Assembly: GCF_014490745.1 (NCBI RefSeq) | Contig: NZ_LZEU01000001.1 | Span: 4,615,501 to 4,679,500 of the forward strand | Direction: 5' to 3' | From: Pseudomonas alcaligenes | GTDB lineage: Bacteria; Pseudomonadota; Gammaproteobacteria; Pseudomonadales; Pseudomonadaceae | DNA length: 64,000 nucleotides | In this document: piece by piece, positions 63,340 through 64,000 of the stretch | Layout: every line of letters starts with the position of its first letter | How positions within the stretch are numbered: the first letter of the stretch is position 1 | Made by a program: the position numbers and the translations under genes | Notes under the pieces: model-generated | Databases searched by the model: none | What the model was told of the DNA's origin: nothing | The model's input: only the letters and a program-made list of their open reading frames with translations

Positions 63340-63999
63340 TCAGTCCGGCGAACCCTTGCGCAACTGTACTGGTTCCTGCTCCTTGCCCTTGGCCAGGGCG
63401 CCGCGCAGGCGGATGTTGATCGCCTCCACTGCCAGGGAGAAGGCCATGGCGAAGTAGACGTAGCCTTTCGGGATATGCACTTCGAAGGCTTCGCCGATCA
63501 GCACGGTGCCGACCACGATGAGGAACGACAGCGCCAGCATCTTCAGCGACGGGTGCTTGTCGATGAAGGCGCTGATGGTGCTGGCCGACAGCATCATCAC
63601 GCCGACCGAGATGACGATGGCCGCCACCATCACCGGCACGTGCTGTACCAGGCCGACCGCGGTGATCACCGAGTCGAGACTGAAGACGATGTCGATGATG
63701 GCGATCTGCACAATGATGCCCATGAAGCCGTAGGCCTTCTTGCCACCGCCCTGCTGCGCCTCTTCGGCACCTTCCAGGCTGTGGAAGATTTCCATGGTGC
63801 TCTTGAACAGCAGGAACAGGCCGCCGAAGAACAGGATCAGGTCGCGCCCGGAAATACCGTGGCCCATGATGCTGAACAGATCGTTGGTCAGGCGCATCAC
63901 CCAGGTGATCGACAGCAGCAGCAGGATGCGCGTGCCCATCGCCAGCGCCAGGCCGAAGAAGCGCGCCTTGGGCTGCTGTTCGACCGGCAGGCGACTGAC
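63340..63999 (-). CDS. TerC-family integral membrane protein (C-terminal part)
   Basis: The frame is open to the window edge; 219 residues are visible. TerC signature IAIIDIVFSLDSVITAVGLV with the acidic metal-site residues, the preceding helix LILFFGGLFLLFKSTMEIF, and a C-terminal FAMAFSLAVEAINIRLRGAL. The protein probably starts before the visible VSRLPVEQQPKARFFG segment. TerC proteins are linked to metal (manganese) export and tellurite resistance; this short type lacks CBS/CorC domains in the visible part. Confidence 0.92.
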   Translation of the reverse strand, partial: VSRLPVEQQPKARFFGLALAMGTRILLLLSITWVMRLTNDLFSIMGHGISGRDLILFFGGLFLLFKSTMEIFHSLEGAEEAQQGGGKKAYGFMGIIVQIAIIDIVFSLDSVITAVGLVQHVPVMVAAIVISVGVMMLSASTISAFIDKHPSLKMLALSFLIVVGTVLIGEAFEVHIPKGYVYFAMAFSLAVEAINIRLRGALAKGKEQEPVQLRKGSPD

Positions 64000-64000
64000 C

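Overview
The window is a GC-rich segment of a gammaproteobacterial chromosome, almost certainly a Pseudomonas. The evidence is the family content (AmgRS, HitAB, GcvTHP, a UbiI/UbiH/PepP/YgfB cluster, ZapA followed by 6S RNA and fau, Rho/TrxA, Ppx/Ppk, HemB) and a gene order close to what I remember of the pckA-to-hemB part of the P. aeruginosa PAO1 chromosome. I did not see the species directly and do not assign one. There are no tRNA or rRNA genes, no prophage, no autonomous insertion sequence and no CRISPR array. Accessory-type DNA is limited to small intergenic repeats.

Layout. 1-2.8 kb: end of hemW and several small conserved-unknown genes. 2.8-7.3 kb: pckA, the heat-shock pair hslR-hslO, and the ribosome-modifying pair rimB-rimK. 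7.3-13.3 kb: a large MASE1-PAS-GGDEF-EAL protein and the envelope-stress two-component system amgRS. 13.5-21.2 kb: tex, a thioesterase, gshA, a small RMF-like gene, then argA and argE on the opposite strand. 21.5-28.9 kb: a + strand run with a CYTH/CHAD triphosphatase, an orphan GspE/PilB-type ATPase, a stomatin/NfeD pair, a diguanylate cyclase, a DUF2388 protein and a lipoprotein hydrolase. 29-36.6 kb: glycine cleavage operon gcvT-gcvH-gcvP behind the iron transporter hitA-hitB. 36.7-43.2 kb: ygfB-pepP-ubiH-(DUF4442)-ubiI on one strand; a small coiled-coil gene, zapA, 6S RNA and fau on the other. 43.4-50.1 kb: an EVE protein, a CHASE-type diguanylate cyclase, a FliL-like protein, a quinone oxidoreductase, a ferredoxin-type flavin reductase and ubiD. 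50.2-57.2 kb: rho, trxA, ppx, ppk, hemB. 57.4-64 kb: a sterol-desaturase-family protein, elbB, a thioesterase, a YaiI-family protein, a cytochrome c-FTR1 fusion, a LysE/RhtB exporter and a partial TerC protein.

Functional themes. There are three c-di-GMP enzymes in 37 kb, one lying end to end with rimK, whose product is c-di-GMP-responsive in other pseudomonads. Ubiquinone synthesis appears twice (ubiI/ubiH; ubiD plus a reductase). Iron is handled by HitAB, with a candidate Fur site, and by the FTR1 fusion. Stress and stringent physiology is represented by AmgRS, Hsp15/Hsp33, 6S RNA, polyphosphate synthesis and breakdown, and an RMF-like protein.

The most unusual structure is a family of four intergenic elements (121-168 bp: 21181-21348, 32451-32571, 48489-48631, 53818-53960). 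They share unpaired core motifs, but their helices have different sequences that remain self-complementary. This is the pattern expected of a mobile or transcribed element under selection for structure. Several inverted repeats and hairpins near starts (pckA, hslR, trxA/ppx, hemB) and two very small ORFs are also flagged.
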